A stretch of 64,000 nt of DNA from Lonicera japonica (Eukaryota; Streptophyta; Magnoliopsida; Dipsacales; Caprifoliaceae), in the NCBI GenBank assembly GCA_021464415.1, contig CM038470.1:36388099-36452098 (forward strand). Direction: 5' to 3'. Shown here piece by piece: positions 13,290 through 25,172 of this stretch (positions within the stretch are counted from its first letter, which is position 1; the number at the start of each line of letters is the position of its first letter). The notes beneath the pieces were generated by a model. The model saw only the letters and a program-made list of their open reading frames with translations. It was not told the origin of the DNA and did no database searches. The position numbers were made by a program, and so were the translations under genes.

Positions 13290-13570
13290 AGGCCTAACCC
13301 TGCTTTATGCTGAAGTGATAGCGCTTTATTTTTTATTTTATTTCAAATTTTTTTAATGTTGTATATGGCATCTTATGTAGTTAAGTACCAAGTGATAGTT
13401 TTTTTTTTCGGAACTCTTGTTATCAAGTAAGTTATCTCAAGTACAAATATTGCTAGTTTTCGAAGTTTGGATGGTGTATAAGTTTTATGGGATGATTCTA
13501 CTCTGTTTCTTGTATTTGGATGGATCTTAAATAGGGAATAAGCTAGTTATCCAACAATTATATTTTAAAA
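13290..13570. repeat. Dispersed repeat, second copy at 50850-51135
   Basis: About 280 bp match 50850-51135 almost throughout, including phrases such as CTAACCCTGCTTTATGCT and GGATGGATCTTAAATAGGGA. The copies lie in the same orientation. No ORF is conserved between them. Confidence 0.75.
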
Positions 13571-13861
13571 TTACAAATTGTGGTCCAATTCAATTTTTAG
13601 CCAATATTTATCTATCAATATTAGACTTTAGCCACAAGGACAAAGTTGTCCAAAAATTACCTTGCTTAACGGTTACTTGACGTACGTTACAAAATGGAGG
13701 CTAAACTCTAGTTTCATTTTAAAAAATGGCTAAAGTCTAAATATTCATTATTAAAGATGACCAAATTATAAAAGCCCCAAATTCCAATGGTCGAAAACAA
13801 ATATATGTACCAATTTTTATTACACCCCACCTCTAGTTTGAATATCTTGACGAAATGTTGT

Positions 13862-13891
13862 GGAGATGATCTCGTTATTGAGATCATCTCC
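13862..13891. repeat. Perfect 12-bp hairpin (MITE-like core)
   Basis: GGAGATGATCTC and GAGATCATCTCC face each other across a 6-nt loop (GTTATT); one more base pair extends the stem. A degenerate relative lies around 12026-12110. The likely origin is a small fold-back transposon. Confidence 0.6.
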
Positions 13892-16800
13892 ATTAAATTT
13901 CATGAAAAAAATTCATCAATTTAGTTCTCGAAATAGACATAATTGGACGAAATTAGACTAAAGGAGTAATGGAGACTAGTCAAGTCCGTTTGAACGCTTA
14001 GCAAACTCGAAGCGTGTTTATTTTTGAAAATTTTGAAATCTCCGCTATATAAGTTCTTTCTTGTCAAATATTTTGAATGGGTTTATTAACATTCCTAATG
14101 GATATTTTAGCACTCTGAAAATATTTTTAGACATTAGTACATGTCAGTTATATGATTCTTTTGTGACAATTTTGATATATTGAGGACAATGTTTAGATCA
14201 TATGTTAGCTTCGTTATAGTAGCCCAATTGAAACAACACAATCAATCTAGTTGTATTACTTGGCTAGTTCGAACCTTGAGTCGGCCTGAAGTGCGTTTCC
14301 TTTGAAAAACCCACACTTGCCATTTTATTTATAAATGGGTCTAACCCATCCCCGACCCAATGTAATTACTCTCCCCATCTTATAATAATAGTTATTATAC
14401 TTTCTAGAATGCCTCAAATTAATAGTCTTGTTTTTCTTTTGAAACAAATTAAAAGCCCACTACTAAAGATAAATGTAGATTGAATTTAGAGATTTTATGA
14501 TAATAAGTACATAGTCAATTTGTTATTATATCAGGTATGTAGTTGAACAATGTTTACCATAAAATACACAGAGTTTTTACATAAAACTAGTCTTAAGCAA
14601 TATAGTACATAAAATGTAATCGTAATATAAACACACTTTGCAAGTTTTTCATTTTGAATAATGTTTTAGAATAAAATCTCTAATAATAAACTTGTAACTA
14701 AAAATTATCTCTAATGAAAATTTTAAGGTAGAGAAAAATAAAATTCAAAATCAAATAATTGAAATTGTATTACAAAAGTTAACATGTAATTGGGATTGAA
14801 ATAATGAAATAGCAAATAGAAGTGCAGGACTAAATAATTACATCTTCATATAAAGATTTACCTTAGGTTTTGGTGCTTGAAAAAAATAAAACATGACATA
14901 AAAAGGGAAGCATAAAATAATAAACGCTAAAAAAAGATGAAAAAAACTTAACAATTCACTAAAAATGAACTAAACACAAGACACAAATATATCTTTTTGT
15001 GCCACATAAAGAAGAGGGTATAGCAACATTGTGCCTTTGTTGGAGCATCACGATATAAGAACTACAATAGCAACGAGAACTTTAGTTCAAAAACAATAAT
15101 AATATCAAAACTGATATTAAATTAATGATATCAAAGTTCCAGAAAATTTCTATTGTTTTGGATACCAAGCAAAATAATTTTACCATTAATAATATCAATG
15201 GTGAGGAGTGAATGAATTAACATGCATCGAAGTAGAGACCCATCTCTAAATTATAAACCTTTCAAAAACATAATGATTTACGATAAAAACAACAAATAAT
15301 AGTGTACGACTATTAAGTCTATATAACCAACTTTGTTAAAACAATATTAACATAATAATAATGCCAATATAAAATCTTACGCTTGTCAAAACGAACTATA
15401 AAAAATAATTTATAAATGGAACGATAGTACCATTAACTTGATAGGAAAATTTTGGGTTGAGGTGCGGACTAAGTCGCTCTCTTTAAGACGTTTCGCGGCT
15501 CTGCCCAAATTGTGTGCTTGCAGTTCGTAAATGCCACGCCGTCCCCAGGATACAACAAGCTTCCAGAATTTCCCTCTGTCTCGATTTTCCTTGCACGTTG
15601 GAAAATCAGAATACTAACACCTTTGATAATTAATGCTCGTAATCGGCAGACAAATTTCGTTGAAGAGAACGAAGGAATTTTTTTTTCTTTTTCTTGGTGG
15701 TCTCGGTTTCTTAAAAAATGAAGAAAAGATGCCCATTTTTATTTTCTCACTAAAAGAAGAAAAATTAATTTTTCTTCTCCAACATTTTTTTCTTTATACT
15801 CACGGTTAGCTTAAGAAAATTTTTCCTTTTTGTTTTCTATTCTATCACATCCATCCAAAAAATAGAGAAAGTAATATATATATATATATATATATACGTA
15901 CATACACAACTTGAACAACAAGTGTAGAAAAATAAGGACGCACTCTCCATTTCTTTTGGCTCAAGCTAACCATATTTAGTGAAAGAGAAAGAGTGGAGTT
16001 GTTGGCCAAAATTAGTGGGGGAGTGAAAATCTCTCTTTGTTGGAGACTTAGTCAATTTTTTCAATTTCTAAATATCTAAATAAATTTTATTTAATAAAAT
16101 AAAATTTTCAAATATATTTTGTTCAAAAGAAAATATTCAAAGCAAACCCGAGTCAGGTCGGTCTAGTACTCCAGTAGGATCGCTGTGTATGTGTGGTAAG
16201 CCACATATATAATAGTCCTCATCCAATTATACGAAAATTGGGAAAACAAAATATTTATGTAAACTCATAAAATAATTCACATTCTCTAATGTAGGACATA
16301 GGTAATAAAGCTTGCTTTAATTTTTTCAAAATACAGACCAAGTTCCAACAGCCTTGCAAGCACAGAAGAGAGTAAGAGAACTATTGTGATATGGTGGGGG
16401 TAACGATGAACAAAAATATAGGACTTCACATACATACATATATATATAGAGAGTTTCACATACGGACCTCCATACGGACCGAGCTTTAAGAATACACATG
16501 TTTTTAAGGAGAGTAAGAGAAAACTGTATATGAGAGCGTTTTGTACGGACCGAGATATCGCGAATACATTGGGGTATGTTTTTAGCGACGGAAAAGCGTC
16601 GCTAAATGTACGGACATGTGAAAATATATGAGAGCGTTTCACATACGTATATGAGATATGTGAAAATTTCCGCATGTGAAAATTTCCGTATATCTCAAAT
16701 TTGAAACGTAAGAAACTAAAAGAACCCTTTTAATTATATTTAATGGTGAATGTAACAATAGTATTTAATTATATATAGTGAGAGGGAAGCGAAAAAATAA

Positions 16801-18750
16801 AAAAAAATAAATAAACTTTTCACCAATTAAGGAGATGTGAAAAACTAACGAAGGCAACATGATGCACCTATTAATAGTCGTATTATCTTTAATTGCAGGA
16901 CAACTAGAACTTCAATACATTAAAAAGTCAGAAAGAGAGAAGACACATTACAAATAGGCTAAAGGAAAGAATTATTAATAATTAGTAGGACATTTAAATA
17001 ATTATTTGAGGGAAGAGGAATAGATAGTCATGGTTAAAAGAGAGAATAAAGTATTTCATCCGAGTAAAAACAATTTCAATACACATTAATTGAAAGACAC
17101 ATGTCAAACTCTACTTCAAAAGATCATTTTACATATAAAAAATATTTTTTTCAAATATATTGTGTAAATAAATTTTCAAACCCAACATGAAAAAAATATA
17201 TATTTATCTTTTTTGTTTATCGGTAGGAGATCATGTAATCAGTGGGGGAATGATATGGAAAGGAAGAACAAACAAATGTAAGAGGAAACTAAGAGGACAA
17301 AAAATAAGGGAAATATAAGCTTATTATGGATAGAAACGGATTGCACAAGGACACTAAAAAATTAAGGAAAGAAAAATTATTGAAAGAAAAAGATTTGACA
17401 GTTACATTAACGAGCAAATTTTAGGAGAAAACTGAAACAATTACATCAAGTATTAAAAATACGACGGTTACAATTTTAAATTAAGGAGCAATTAATGAAG
17501 AGTGATAATTATAACAATAATGAGTACGTGCCACGTGTGAAATTCATAGCAAAAGACAGCATTTTACTATATATAAATAAATAAATAATAATATAATTAG
17601 ATATAATTAGATTATATGCTTTTAATTGTTCAAGAATTACCATTTAGCTGCAAAGTAATTGAAATTATTTATAACTGAGTAATTTAGCGACTAACACATA
17701 TATGGGCCATTTAGTTTACTAATTTTTTGTATGCTTATTGTGCGTTATCAATGTAATTAAATTGTGATGATAAGTGTAGCATGCATTTGTTGTGATTTGA
17801 TTCGAATATTAAACTTTTATTTGTGGATACTACAAAAACATTGTCCGTAAATTTTTTTTCGTTAACAATAAGGGCGGACTGGTATTTTCTGTTTCGAAAC
17901 CTATCTTTCAAAATAATGGTTTTATTAGTGTTTTTGAAAGTGTGCTACATTCATTTTTGTGTTTTGTTTTTTTGTTAAAAATATTAGATAAGGATGCATT
18001 TTTATATGGGATAGTGGAGTAAATTAAATGTTCTCAAGTTATAATGGATTAGTGTTCTTATAAACTAATAATAAATCAAAAAAAAATAATAAGTTAATCA
18101 ACTGGATATAAACCCACGATTTTTAAAACGTATTATAATAAATTAGTTCGGTCAAATTAGATATTTTAAAAAATGTGTTTAAGTGCTAAGTTTTTGAATA
18201 ATTATTAATTTTATACAGATAGATAGAATTCAATGTATGATGATAATGAATTTACTTATATGTATTTATAATTTTTAATTAGATTAATTTCATATACTTA
18301 AAAGATTATTTTATATTCGACATTTTAATGTTAGTTGATTTGGATACCCATATGTACCAAAAATATTGAAAATAGAATAACCAAAGTTAATAACGGAAAA
18401 ATCCATTCACTGAAATGTGAAAATCCAAAAAATAAATAAACAAAAATACAAAATACTGCAAAATTAAAATGTAAAGTTGAAAAAACCTAATTTTGTGGTA
18501 ACCTGCATATTCGATTTTGATTACAGTAAAATATTTAAGCTTTAAGTCCTATTTAGTTTTAAAGAATGATATTCTTTTAATAAGGATTCCTTTGATTAGC
18601 GTACTGAAACTCATAAACTCAATGTGAAAATTAGGCAATGGTCCACAAATAGACTTTGAAAAGGACTGACCCCTACTCATTTTGTTCAAATTTTTATTTG
18701 TTTATGGGATACAAAATGATAATTTCACATCAAAAGTTTGAGTTTCATCA
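13892..18750. other. Intergenic DNA, no gene recognised
   Basis: Nearly 5 kb of AT-rich sequence. I see a TA microsatellite at about 15876-15896, a perfect hairpin at 16581-16606 and a CCACGTG G-box core near 17531. ORFs at 15512-15721 and 16286-16675 have low-complexity or unconvincing content and no known motif. Confidence 0.5.
16581..16606. repeat. 10-bp perfect hairpin TTTAGCGACG/CGTCGCTAAA
   Basis: Two perfectly complementary 10-bp arms are separated by GAAAAG. The TTTAGCGACG palindrome is a familiar motif in the ends and subterminal repeats of several plant DNA transposons. Around it (16445-16690) short phrases such as TTTCACATACG and CGGACC recur, which suggests a degenerate transposon end. 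Confidence 0.55.
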
Positions 18751-19160
18751 AATTTATAATACAACTTCTTTGACATGAATTATAAAAGAATTCTAATATA
18801 CCCCTATGGCGGTTGTTCATTGAAATGCATATATGGTGTCATCTTAGGCAGAAAGATAAATTGTATGACTCCATGTGATTGCAAGACATATGTCTTTTAT
18901 AATGTTAAACAAATATACATAGTTATATACTATTAATTAAGTGTGAAGGAGGTATTTGGCATCTCTATTAAATTAACAAACTTATATGTTAAACAAATAA
19001 AATTGTGGGGAGGGTATTTGGCATCTCTATTAAATTAACAAAAAAAACCTTATATGTTAAGAAAACAAATAAATTTCAATTACGGGTATTAAACTGTTAG
19101 GAGGTATTTGGCGTTTCTGCTAATTTACGAACATACACCCACATGTAAAGAAAAGAAAGA
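18750..19160. repeat. Degenerate tandem repeat and dispersed repeat
   Basis: 18757-18850 matches two successive segments at 51146-51240 and 51307-51400. From about 18945 to 19130 a unit of roughly 70-80 bp containing GGTATTTGGC(A/G)T(C/T)TCT is repeated three times with decay. A GGTATTTGATTATATG phrase near 19300 may be a fourth trace. No gene is seen. Confidence 0.6.
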
Positions 19161-20679
19161 AAATTCAATTACTAGAGTTGAACCCGTGACCTTCATGTGG
19201 GTTTCTATTATAGGCAATGTGTTGAATTGTATGGTTCCACGCTCCAAATTTCAAGTTTTATAAACAAATATTTATATTATTAATTAAATGTGAGGGGGGT
19301 ATTTGATTATATGTATAGTTGTTCTACTTTATATTTTTGCAAATCTATATAATAACAAACCTTAAATAGTAAACTTTATTAATTAGTAATAAGTATGTGC
19401 TCGACAAGGCTGTTGATTAATTCCTTAAAATATAGTAATAGATTCTACGGGAGGTCAAGCGAATTCAGAGCGAAAACATATTTTCATAGAAAATTTTGAG
19501 GTTGGCGTAACGCTGCCTCGAATTCCGTCAGGGCAATCTTAAAACCTTTCAAATAACAATTTGATTGGGAATGGTAGTATTACCCTCAATTTGTGTAACC
19601 CAATATCGTTTCTTAATAAAATGGTAAATACTATGTGCTCATAAGCAAACATGGCTAGAAACCTGTCCTTATAAGTGTAGCTTACATTTTGTTAATTTTT
19701 ATGCAGGTTGAGAAAGTAAATTAATATCAATATGTCAATTAAATATTTTGTTTATCATCATTTGTTCATGAGGTTACTCACCATATATATGTGTGTTTTT
19801 CATTTCAAAAGAAGATATTTGTTTAGATAAAATGTTTATTTAGCTTTACTCTATTGTTAGATTTAATCATTAACTAGTTTAAAACATGTAATGAACATTA
19901 TTACTTGTTTCACTTTAGTCTATGAAGTCTCGTTTTCAATTCGCTAGTCTAATAGATAAAGTTTGATACTACTGTTATTTTAGTCAAAAATCTAACACAT
20001 ATTTTGTTTTTTTGATTGAAAAATATGTGGCCCGGAAGAGGGGTAAAAATTGACTGTAACTGTAATATATCACTTGCTGCTCAAATACAATGCTAAAATT
20101 AATAGATTGATGCACTTAATGTTCAATCATGAAAAAGAAAAGGGTGCAAAACTACTACATTTATAAATACATGTACGCGAGCGCTAAAGATACCATTTTT
20201 GATTTGCAAATACTTACTTTCGTGAATGATTTTTTTGTTTGCCAATTTTTTTTTTTATATTGTAATTAATTTGTTATGATTTAATAGATGCCAATATTAT
20301 GATTTAAAGTATGCCAAAATATCATGACTTTGTAGCATTAAATAGCTTTTGGCCAATGATGTTTTTGGTTAATGATAAAGGCACATTTTTGATTTTATTA
20401 ATTTATTGATATATTTTTTTTAGAACTTTTTTAAACAAGAAGGATGCTTTCATCAATACATTCGATCAAAAGAATATTAAAATAAATCTCCACATACATT
20501 TTTGTTTTATTTCATTGTCTATAATATAAAAGGGTATTCAAGTAAATTAAAAGTTATCAATTTAAAAATCATAAACGATAGTATAGAGTTTTAAAAAAAT
20601 ATTAACATAATTAGAACATTGTCTCAAACTTCTGGATAAGAAAGTAGTAATACTAAACAACATATTCGTTTATAAAGTT
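19161..20679. other. Intergenic DNA, no gene recognised
   Basis: AT-rich sequence without convincing ORFs. A GAACCCGTGACC phrase at about 19180 resembles a reversed pol III B-box, but no A-box accompanies it. Confidence 0.4.
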
Positions 20680-20950
20680 TACCATTAGTTATATAACATA
20701 TTCGGAAAATTATAGTTTTTCAATCTCTTGCTGTCCTCAGTTTATCCATTAATTATATAACATGATTCGGAAAATTATAGTTTTTCAATTCCTTGTTGTC
20801 TTCAATTTATCCATGAGTTATATAACATGATTTGGAAAATTATAATTTTTCAATACTTCTTGTCTTCTTCTTAGTCTTCATCAGTTTACCCATTAGTTAT
20901 ATAACATGATTCGGAAAATTATAGTTTTTCAATCCGTTCTTGTCTTCTCA
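20680..20950. repeat. Four-copy tandem repeat of about 65-80 bp
   Basis: The unit is built on TTATATAACATGATTCGGAA followed by AATTATAGTTTTTCAAT and a variable T/C-rich spacer containing TTGTCTTC. Four copies start near 20689, 20753, 20818 and 20897, the spacer of the third being longer. Confidence 0.85.
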
Positions 20951-22380
20951 GCAGCAATTATGTTAGTGTTTTCAACTCCATTAGTGTTTTTTTCTAACTT
21001 TAAAGTTATCTATCTCAATCACCAGTTATAAATGATTGGCAACAAACAGAAAATACAAACTTTAGCTTCCTTGCATTAAACTTACATAGGAAAAATTTAG
21101 AGTTATTGGTCTTTTTGATCAAAAGTAGGATCCCGCTGATTTGAAGTTAAAATTATTGAGAATTACAAACGTGTGTAATTCACAACTATCATTGAGTTAT
21201 ACTATTCCTGATCCTCCTCGCCAAGGCATTTTCAAGCTTGTTCCGATGCTGCTGGTCGTGCAGTGGTCGTGCAGTAAACTCGTTATATCTACATAAAGTT
21301 CTTAAAAGTAAGCTTTCAAACATGTACAAATTCAAATAACAATTTTGAAATTAAGGACAAACCTGAAACATATGGGTCACTCTGAGATGCAGGAAAGACA
21401 GAGAGAAACTCATCAAGGTTTTCAATAAAGGACCGGCGTTCTTGGTTAGAAGAAATATTTTCGAGTTCGTCTCAAGATTCTTGCTATTAACCATAATCAA
21501 TCAAACAAGACGACAGGACAATAAGTAAATAATCAACCTCTGATCATGCCCTCAATAGATGCAATCAAGCAGCATTATAAAGAAGATAAATAAGAAAATA
21601 CAATATTTGACAAACATCGTACAATGCCCTGGGAAAATTCGGAGGAAAAGCTGAACACGAAAAATTTAATTGAACGCGATATCATGTGCAATAAAGGATT
21701 TAATGCATGGTGTTTGATTGAAATTAAGTTCAAGACAATGTTTTCGATGGTAGTCAATTTTGCCAAATTTATCCGCCTTTTTCTATGTAATTGAAAAGGC
21801 AATTCCAATGAATTCAATTTTTTTCCATGTAAACCAATCAAACGATTGATGAAAATTATTATTCTTTACTTCCAAATTCCAAACAATTTGGTAATTAAAC
21901 CAATGTGAAGAGAGGAGAATAACATTAGTCATCAAAATTTAGAACAAAAATAATATAATATATAAAATCTTAAAAATCAACACATCAGGAAATTAACATA
22001 TGCAACACTGCCTCATTTGAAATAAAACAATAAAATTGTCTTGAAATAATACCGATATCACAACCGAATGAACCAAAACTCATAAAGCCAAATTACAAGT
22101 CTACTGAAGGACTAAAACATGATAAATGAATCCTCTATGCCAAACTAATTATGATGAAACATAATGATTCTTAATGTGTATAAGTACAATAATCAATCTC
22201 GCTCTTAGTTCAACACACACCATAAAAACCTTTCACAAAGACCACTATAAAATCTCTACCTCTCAAAATAAAAACTAATAATTGAAACAATCTCACACTT
22301 GCTTGGTGTAACAGGAATCAAACATATTAGCACAGGGGATAAATGATTTGAATTTGTCTCATTTTTGATAGTAACACGTT
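20951..22380. other. Intergenic DNA at the left edge of duplicated block 2
   Basis: No gene is recognised. From about 22130 rightwards the sequence matches 53555 onwards, so the duplicated unit carrying TPS copy 2 starts here. Confidence 0.5.
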
Positions 22381-22383
22381 CAC

Positions 22384-22830
22384 TCATTTGTCATACCCAT
22401 TGTAATTTGCCTTGTGTTCGATTTTCTGTTTGATTATGGTAAAAAGGTCTTTGATCATGAGAGCCAAGGTCTTTGGTGACACCTCGTCAAAGAATTCATT
22501 TGCAACAACTCCGTCCTCGTCAACAGCAACTTAATTGAACATCACTGTATGTTGATACAGCAACTTGAACATCACTTTCATTCTTGCAAACATTATTCTA
22601 ATGAACCAGTCACTTAGCTTAGGCAATTCCTTCTTTTGCAGCATTAGATTCACATCTACAGCAGCAGGATTTCTGCCTTCCAAGTTCCCTTCATATATGC
22701 CCCGTCCATTTTGCGGACTGAGATACACAAAGCTTGGCAGGAAGATTGAGTGCCACAGCATGCACATCTGGTTGCTGGGAATCACCAGGCTTCACAAAAT
22801 CGGCTCGCTGTTCTATGTCTAGATTTCTTC
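22384..22830 (-). pseudogene. Decayed coding remnant, family not recognised (block 2 copy)
   Basis: Several short, coding-like segments lie on the minus strand in different frames. One (about 22715-22800) reads FVKPGDSQQPDVHAVALN. The next frame (22531-22785) contains the segment MLQKKELPKLSDWFIRI. A third ends at the TGA at 22384-22386 and contains ANEFFDEVSPKTLALMIKDL. The same pieces occur at 53770-54140, and the first in weaker form at 37200-37350. Frame changes, an in-frame TGA after GHI, and a TAA just before the last segment show that it is not functional. I do not recognise the parent protein. A short internal duplication of GATGTTCAA lies close to the frame break. Confidence 0.5.
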
Positions 22831-22849
22831 TATCAACAAAAATTCAATC

Positions 22850-25172
22850 AATACTATTTTTCCGTCCTTCAAGACATTTGTTATGGACTGAGTTTCAGTT
22901 TCAATTTAACGTTCCCAATGATCAGAAAACACTTAAAGTCATGGGCGGACTTGTGCAGAGGCTTGGGAGAGCGCCATCACCCTACCCCCCCCCCCCCCTC
23001 CCTTCAATTTCAATTTTTTTTACTTATATATCGTATTAATTTACTTGTACATGTGAGAGTATTTAATTAATTTGACACTCTCGCCATTAACAATTTTCCA
23101 TGTGACATGTAATTTTTTATTTTTTTTTGCAAGTTAACACTTACACTACTAATTTGTGTCGATTTGACACTTCGGTCAAATTCCATAAATAAAACTAATG
23201 AAGGAGGTGCCAAAGTGACACATATTTCCCTCAACATTCATTCCTCTTCATTTTTATTAACCAACTTTGCGGGTTCGTAACTCTTTAATGCCATGTTCAA
23301 ATAATTAGTTAGAGCACATATATACCTCTACATCTTTTATGTTTTGGTTGAATTCTGAATTAAGCATCTAGAAGGCCTAATCAGTCTATGAAGTTGGGGA
23401 TTTGCATGGATTAAACAGTGGCAATTAAGTATGAATACCCCCAACTTCAGCCACTGATTAGATCCTCAAGATGCGGATTTCAAATTCTGCCAAAATAAGA
23501 AAGTTGTAGTGGGCTATGTGGTCTAACTACTAGTTCAAACGGCAAGTCATTTAGATATCGAAGAGAGAGTTACATGCTCACAAAGTTGATAAAAAAAAAA
23601 ACCTCATTTTACTTCTGATTTACTACCTCCGTCCCAATTTACTTGTCCAACTTTGAAAAACTACAACTTAAGAAGACATAATGATTACTCTAAGAGAACA
23701 TGCTTATTTCCAAAAATGACCTTTACTTTTCCCCTAATAAAAAAAGTTGGCGGGACCCACAATAAAGAAAGTGGCGATAGCTTAAAGGGTAATATCGGAA
23801 ATAATAAAAAGTGTTCTAATTAATGACTTGCCAAATATAGAAAGTGGACAACTATTTTGGGACATCCAAAAATGGAATAGTGGACAATTAAATTGGGACG
23901 GAGGGAGTAATTTTTCTCCTTTCTCTTTAAAAATTGAATTAATGAAAGCAAGGAGGGACAAAAAAGAAAAAAAACTATTTAAGGAAAAATTTAAATTGAA
24001 AATGATAAAATTCTCACCAACTTTGTGGGGACGTAACTCGCTCATACGATATCCAAATAGTTCACTATTTGAACCATTACAGAAAACATATGTCCCTCTA
24101 CAACTTCTATAGTTGTTATGTATTCCGAATCATGCATCTCGAGCGTCTGATCCACCGTTGAATTTGGGGATTTGCATACACAAGTGTCCATGTTTTAATC
24201 TTTGCAAACTCCTAACTTTAGGTGCATATTAGACCCTCGAGATACTTGATTCGGAATGTGGCCAAAACACGAAGGTTGTAGAGGGATGTGAGTTTTAACT
24301 AATGGCTTAAATGGCGAGTCATTTGGAAATTGCATTCGAGAGTTATGGGTCAGCAAATTTTGCTAATAAAAACGGAGGAAATGAAAGTTTAGTGAACAGT
24401 CTGTCATTTTGGCACCTCCTCCCTTAGTTTTATTAATGGAATGTAACAGAGGCGCCAAATTTACACAAAGTAATACTTTAAGTGTCAATTTGCCAAAAAC
24501 CTAGTGTAGTTTCCATATTGAAAATTATTAATTGCTCCACATATGATGTGTGTACTACTGTAATATATAATTTGAGGAGACATGTTTAACATTTAGCAAA
24601 GTTTGTTTGGTGGTTAAACATAAAGGTAATCAACTTTTGAACTAATGATCAAATCTCATACCTAACAACTTTTGCATTTTTTTAATTTTTTAAAAGAAGT
24701 GCATAGTCTTTAAAAATAATAACTTACCCCAAGTAAAATTACGGCTTTGATAATAAAATTTAGCTCATGAATGATAAAATATTAATGTTTAGGTCTAATT
24801 TAAACTTGTCATTTATTTTAAGCACATGGGAAAAAAACAAAATCTCACCCCTTTTTTTAAACTATCTAAAATCCTGATTCCGCCTGTGCTTACACTAAGA
24901 AAGTATTCCAAACAAGGGGAATATAAAATGACAAAAGCACTAACATTACAAAGATTAAATTAGCAGCACATGCCTAGCATGTGGACATGATGTATTCATG
25001 AAAGGGTGTAACACTATTATAATGCATGTGTACCTCCGCACATTCTGTAATTGATAGCTTATGGCCAGATTAACATAATGAAAATGCAAAAAAAAAATTT
25101 AAAAATTGAGATTTTAGACTTTGTTCTTTTTAAATACGAGGTATGAATTTATTCTAACAATCAAGTTTATTT
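22850..25172. repeat. Fold-back (large inverted repeat) element, block 2 copy, with flanks
   Basis: From about 23020 to 24590 the two halves are inverted and diverged. For example AACTAATGAAGGAGGTGCCA near 23200 pairs with TGGCACCTCCTCCCTTAGTT near 24410. The centre lies near 23800-24200, where phrases such as GGGGATTTGCAT and CTCGAGATAC are mirrored. Related elements lie at 37550-38565 and 54330-55125. A C-rich tract (22986-22999) lies just outside the left arm. ORFs here are incidental. The element looks like a non-autonomous fold-back DNA transposon; its exact ends and target-site duplication are not resolved. Confidence 0.6.

Noticed and set aside
16286..16675. 129-residue minus-strand ORF
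   Set aside because: Overlaps repeated CACATACG/TATA sequence and a transposon-like hairpin; no recognisable domain or splice context.
19170..19190. Reversed pol III B-box-like phrase
   Set aside because: No A-box at suitable distance, no tail or repeat structure; likely chance.
22734..23070. Overlapping plus-strand ORFs of about 100 residues
   Set aside because: They run through a poly-C tract and are antisense to the decayed remnant; homologous blocks do not conserve them.
23782..24112. ORFs of 87 and 94 residues on both strands
   Set aside because: They lie near the centre of the fold-back element and are low-complexity, Lys/Phe/Ser-rich; the block 3 version does not preserve them as genes.
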